Shown: piece by piece, positions 61,121 through 64,000 of the stretch | Numbering within the stretch: position 1 is the stretch's first letter | Layout: each line of letters begins with the position of its first letter | Assembly (NCBI GenBank): GCA_015232395.1 | Contig: JADFZT010000007.1 | Span: 1-64,000 of the forward strand | Direction: 5' to 3' | Length of the DNA stretch: 64,000 nucleotides | Source: Magnetococcales bacterium | GTDB taxonomy: Bacteria; Pseudomonadota; Magnetococcia; Magnetococcales; JADFZT01 | Program-made: the position numbers and the translations under genes | Notes under the pieces: model-generated | What the model saw: only the letters and a program-made list of their open reading frames with translations | Told to the model about the DNA's origin: nothing | The model's database searches: none

Positions 61121-61441
61121 ATGAAAATGCCCCCAAAAAACCGCGATTGGACCCCAAGGGAAGTCAAAGCCGCGTTGCAGTTGGCGGGCACTCCCATCTC
61201 TGATTTGGCGCAAACCCACAGCTACCACACCAGAGCCTTCAGTGTGGTTTTGGAGCGCCCCATGCCCCACCTGGAACAACTCATCGCCGACGCCATCGGC
61301 ATCAAACCCCGCCGCATCTGGCCCAGCCGCTACGACGGCCAAGGCCGCACTCTGAGGCCTGATATCAAGGGTCGAGGTGGACGCTCTCAGAATACCACGA
61401 CTGCCGATCCCTGCAACATCTATGCGAGGGAGGTCGCATAG
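61121..61441 (+). CDS. ner: Ner-like transcriptional regulator
   Basis: Residues 10-75 (DWTPREVKAALQLAGTPISD then FSVVLERPMPHLEQLIADAIG and KPRRIWPSRYD) are the Ner/Nlp fold, the Mu early negative regulator. The C-terminal 30 residues are low in complexity. ATG 61121 or 61127 is chosen; the longer frame reaching back across the repressor start is rejected. About 120 bases separate it from the repressor and should hold the early promoter and operators. Confidence 0.85.
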   Translation: MKMPPKNRDWTPREVKAALQLAGTPISDLAQTHSYHTRAFSVVLERPMPHLEQLIADAIGIKPRRIWPSRYDGQGRTLRPDIKGRGGRSQNTTTADPCNIYAREVA

Positions 61442-61443
61442 CC

Positions 61444-61902
61444 ATGCCCCGCCCCCGCAAAAAGCGCCAAGCCCATCCGGATCAGCTGGTGTTGGAGGGT
61501 CTTTTCGAGATCCCCAGAGCTCCAGCCCCCAGAGCCGGTTCCCTGGATTATGCCACCGAGATGCGTCTAGCCATCAGCCGCGCCATCCGGGAGAGCAGCA
61601 AGGATCGGGACGAGATCGCCATGGAGATGTCGAGATTGACCGGCAAGCCCATCTCCAAAGCCAAGCTCGACGCCTGGACCGCTGAATCGAAGGAAGGCCA
61701 CCGCTTCCCCTTCGAGTTTGCCGCCGCCTTCGAGGAGGTCACCAGCTCCACCAGTCTCCAGGAGCTGCTGGCCCAAAAGCGCGGCTCCACCGTGCTGGTG
61801 GGGGAGGAAGTGCTTTTGGCCAAGATGGGCCAGCTGGACCGGATCGAGCAGCAAGCTCGGGAAGAAAAGCGCAAACTGAAAAAAAAGCTGGGAATCGGAT
61901 AA
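61444..61902 (+). CDS. Mu-like phage early protein
   Basis: A 152-residue protein with basic N-terminus (MPRPRKKRQAHPDQLVLEG) and Lys-rich C-terminus. Central DYATEMRLAISRAIRESSKDRDEIA helices are seen in early proteins of Mu-like phages that lie between ner and the transposase. No activity is known. It starts directly after the ner stop. Confidence 0.75.
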   Translation: MPRPRKKRQAHPDQLVLEGLFEIPRAPAPRAGSLDYATEMRLAISRAIRESSKDRDEIAMEMSRLTGKPISKAKLDAWTAESKEGHRFPFEFAAAFEEVTSSTSLQELLAQKRGSTVLVGEEVLLAKMGQLDRIEQQAREEKRKLKKKLGIG

Positions 61903-62145
61903 GTGGCCACCCCCCGCAAAAAATATGCCGCCGTCCCCCTGGAGCAGCCCCCGCCATTGATCGCGGAAGCTCCACAGAGGCGGCGGCTGGAAGGGGCGGC
62001 GGCGGTGATTGATCTGATCATCTATTCCGATCCCACCTCATTGGCCCCCGAGACCGAATTTCACGCCCTGCGCCTGGCCCGGGATCTGGTGGTGGAGCAT
62101 ATGGAGCAGGCCGGGCAGCAGGCTCAAGGGGTGCCGAAATCATGA
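61903..62145 (+). CDS. Small Mu-like phage early protein
   Basis: 80 residues, starting at GTG directly after the preceding TAA. The middle (AAAVIDLIIYSDPTSLAPETEF) is helical. No family recognised. The stop overlaps the next ATG. Confidence 0.65.
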   Translation: MATPRKKYAAVPLEQPPPLIAEAPQRRRLEGAAAVIDLIIYSDPTSLAPETEFHALRLARDLVVEHMEQAGQQAQGVPKS

Positions 62146-62732
62146 CCACCCTCCAAGAGCTGGTCAAAGAGTTCCAGCGCCACCATGGTTCATCAGTGGC
62201 GGGGGTGATCGAGGCTGGCAAAGTGCTGATCCGCGTCAAGAAAAACACCAAATTTGGGCACTATCTCCCCCTGGTGGAGGCCTTGGGCATCTCCAACACC
62301 ACTGCCCAGCGCTACATCAAAGTTGCAAAAGATCCAAGGTTGTCAAATGCGGCCATTTGGCCGCATTTGCCGCAAGGCCTTAGAATTCTTTATGAGATTT
62401 CCAAGCTTAAAGACCCTCAATTTCAACAGGGTCTAGCCACAAACCAAATCACGCCCCACATGGAACACAAAGACGTGGAGCGGCTGAGGCGGGGTGAACA
62501 AAAACCCTCACCCCCCCCGGAAGGCCCCACCAAAACCATCCAGACGCCCCTTTCCCGTGGCGAGCGGTGGCTTTTGGCGGCCTTTCTGGAGAACGCCCTC
62601 TCCGAGATGGAGCCAGACGATCTAGCCTTCATGGTGGTGAAATACACTGAAAAGCACACCATCCACGATCTGGATCCAGCCGGGCTGAAACCAAAACAGC
62701 TCCTGAAAAAGCTCCGGAAGGGGCTCCGATGA
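62142..62732 (+). CDS. DUF3102-like phage protein
   Basis: A 196-residue protein. The N-terminal region (VIEAGKVLIRVKKNTKFGHYLPLVEALGISNTTAQRYIKV pattern) matches DUF3102-type proteins, which resemble ParB-like helix-turn-helix folds. The C-terminus is basic. It overlaps both neighbours (ATGA before, ATGA after), so the early genes are translated as one unit. Confidence 0.75.
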   Translation: MTTLQELVKEFQRHHGSSVAGVIEAGKVLIRVKKNTKFGHYLPLVEALGISNTTAQRYIKVAKDPRLSNAAIWPHLPQGLRILYEISKLKDPQFQQGLATNQITPHMEHKDVERLRRGEQKPSPPPEGPTKTIQTPLSRGERWLLAAFLENALSEMEPDDLAFMVVKYTEKHTIHDLDPAGLKPKQLLKKLRKGLR

Positions 62733-64000
62733 GGCAAGCCGCTCCCACCCCCTGGTATTCCGCCCGGGATCTAGCTGCCCTGGCCCTCCCGAACCTCCCC
62801 GGATCGGAGAGAAATCTCCGGGATAAGGCGATCCGGGAGGAGTGGCGATCCACCGAAAGAAAAGGCAAGGGTGGCGGCTCTCTCTATCATCTATCGAGCC
62901 TGCCCATTCCCGCTCAAGCCGCCTGGGTCGAGCAGCATCGGGAGACCATCACCCTGAAAGTCGCCCAGGAACTCCACCCGGAGGTGGCCCTGCTCGCCGC
63001 CCACATCATCGGTGAACGGGAAAAACCCACCCTGGCAGCCCTCGCCCAGATCCACCACCCCCCCCGAGTTGAGAGCAGGGAAAGGGGTTTGGTGAAATAT
63101 CAGAGAGCGCCAGGCTACGCCCAAAAAACCGCAGAGGGCCGCCGGGAAATTTTGCGCTTGCTCCAGGAATATCAGTCACTTTCCGGCAGAAATCACCGCA
63201 AGATCGACACTATCACCCGCTTTTGCGAGCTGGTCGAGGCCCACCTGGTCCCCCTGCCAGAGAGCGCCGCAGATCTAAAGCCCACCCCCCGCACCCTCCA
63301 GCGCTGGGAAAAGGATTATCGGGCCAAGGGTATCGCCGGATTGTTGCCTGCTTTCGGCAACCGGAAAAACAAATGGTCCCTGCCAGAGCTACAGCAGCAA
63401 GTGGTGGTGGGGATGCTGGTGGATCATCCCCACGCCTCCATTAGCTTGATCCATGAGGCGCTGAAAACCCGTTTCGGATCGGAAGCGGTTCCATCCCCTT
63501 CATCCGTCAAAAGATTTCGTATGGCCTGGATCAAGAAAAACGCCTCTTACTGGCTCTTTCTTACCGATCCGGATCAGTGGCGCTCCAAAAAGATGGCCGC
63601 GCCGGGATCGATGTCCCAAGACGTTATCCGCATCAATCAAAGATGGGAGATGGACTCCACCCCCGCTGACGTCATCCTCTCCGACGGCAAACGCCACCAG
63701 ATCATCGGCGTTATCGACATCTACACCCGACGGGTCAAATTTCATGTCAGTCGGGTGTCGAAATCTACTGCTATCACGTCGCTGATCCGTCGCGCCATCC
63801 TCGATTGGGGCGTTCCGGAAGAGATCAAAACCGACAACGGCCAGGACTATGTGGCCAAGCATACGGTACGGGTGCTGGAAGATCTCAAGATAAAACAATC
63901 CCTTTGCGAGCCTTTCAGCCCCTGGATGAAACCCCATATTGAAAGGGTTTTCCGCACCTTCAGCCATGGCATTGTTGAGCTACTCCCCGGCTTCATCGGT
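62729..64000 (+). CDS. MuA-type DDE transposase (partial, 3' end outside)
   Basis: 424 codons run off the window without a stop. The N-terminus (PTPWYSARDLAALALPNLP) is the MuA I-beta-type winged helix that binds the enhancer, followed by end-binding domains (about 110-270). The catalytic core has Asp309 in WEMDSTP, Asp369 in IKTDNGQDY and Glu405 in KPHIERVFRTF, the DDE triad. It is expected to cut phage ends and join them to target DNA with MuB. About 250 more residues are expected past the edge. Confidence 0.93.
   Translation, partial: MRQAAPTPWYSARDLAALALPNLPGSERNLRDKAIREEWRSTERKGKGGGSLYHLSSLPIPAQAAWVEQHRETITLKVAQELHPEVALLAAHIIGEREKPTLAALAQIHHPPRVESRERGLVKYQRAPGYAQKTAEGRREILRLLQEYQSLSGRNHRKIDTITRFCELVEAHLVPLPESAADLKPTPRTLQRWEKDYRAKGIAGLLPAFGNRKNKWSLPELQQQVVVGMLVDHPHASISLIHEALKTRFGSEAVPSPSSVKRFRMAWIKKNASYWLFLTDPDQWRSKKMAAPGSMSQDVIRINQRWEMDSTPADVILSDGKRHQIIGVIDIYTRRVKFHVSRVSKSTAITSLIRRAILDWGVPEEIKTDNGQDYVAKHTVRVLEDLKIKQSLCEPFSPWMKPHIERVFRTFSHGIVELLPGFIG

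Larger units (their letters stand above)
56486..64000. mobile_element. Mu-like transposable prophage (left part)
   Basis: Layout from left: end-like repeats, minus-strand accessory genes, repressor (minus), Ner-like regulator (plus), small early genes, MuA-type transposase. This is the early region order of Mu. The transposase is cut at the window edge, and MuB, Gam, Mor, tail and head genes would be beyond it. The left border is estimated, not seen. Confidence 0.75.

Overview
This window reads as part of a GC-rich proteobacterial chromosome. The evidence is the gene order lepA-lepB-DUF4845-rnc-era-recO, the order ilvB-ilvN-ilvC-psd-pssA-leuA, a FliX-like flagellar regulator gene, a liv branched-chain amino-acid ABC operon and a very large investment in PAS/histidine-kinase signalling. 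A deep-branching alphaproteobacterial or Magnetococcus-type lineage would fit, but that is inference from gene content and style and cannot be proved from this window.

Layout. 0.1-4.1 kb holds envelope and periplasmic genes (LysM-YkuD L,D-transpeptidase, retropepsin-like protease, Sel1-repeat protein). 4.2-8.7 kb is a two-gene NTPase module (KAP plus NACHT); the NACHT gene contains a 330-bp in-frame hexanucleotide repeat, and the pair looks like a candidate defence module. 8.7-15.4 kb is a tightly overlapping run of livK-H-M-G-F, pgpA and a CinA-like gene. 15.7-17.1 kb is a divergent polytopic membrane protein. 17.3-23.9 kb is the housekeeping block for RNA processing, translation and secretion. 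24.0-30.7 kb is branched-chain amino-acid and phosphatidylethanolamine biosynthesis. 31-43.5 kb mixes two hybrid histidine kinases, a zeta-toxin remnant, citrate synthase, a dynamin-like GTPase, Fur, a secreted lipase-like hydrolase, a DmeF-type metal exporter and a diheme cytochrome.

43.7-47.5 kb is a small genomic island in tRNA-Pro(GGG). It carries a tyrosine integrase, an ISAzo13-type transposase, a Mor-like small gene and a higBA toxin-antitoxin pair, and is bounded by direct repeats that extend past the tRNA into the 3' end of the integrase gene. This implies that more than one related element has used the site.

47.7-55.9 kb is the most interesting region. It is one minus-strand, probably single-operon, signalling cluster: GAF-PAS histidine kinase, REC-PAS-histidine kinase, two paralogous REC-PAS proteins, a protein joining an intact-looking heme-NO-binding (H-NOX) domain to a c-di-GMP-binding PilZ domain, a small class III nucleotide-cyclase-like protein, and a second YcgR-like PilZ protein. 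It suggests a pathway in which a diatomic gas (NO) acts directly on a c-di-GMP effector, next to a possible split, guanylate-cyclase-like partner.

From about 56.5 kb to the right edge the window enters a Mu-like transposable prophage: candidate transposase-binding repeats, a minus-strand block of accessory genes of unknown function, a repressor, a Ner-like regulator, three small early genes and the first 424 codons of a MuA-type DDE transposase, which is cut by the window end.
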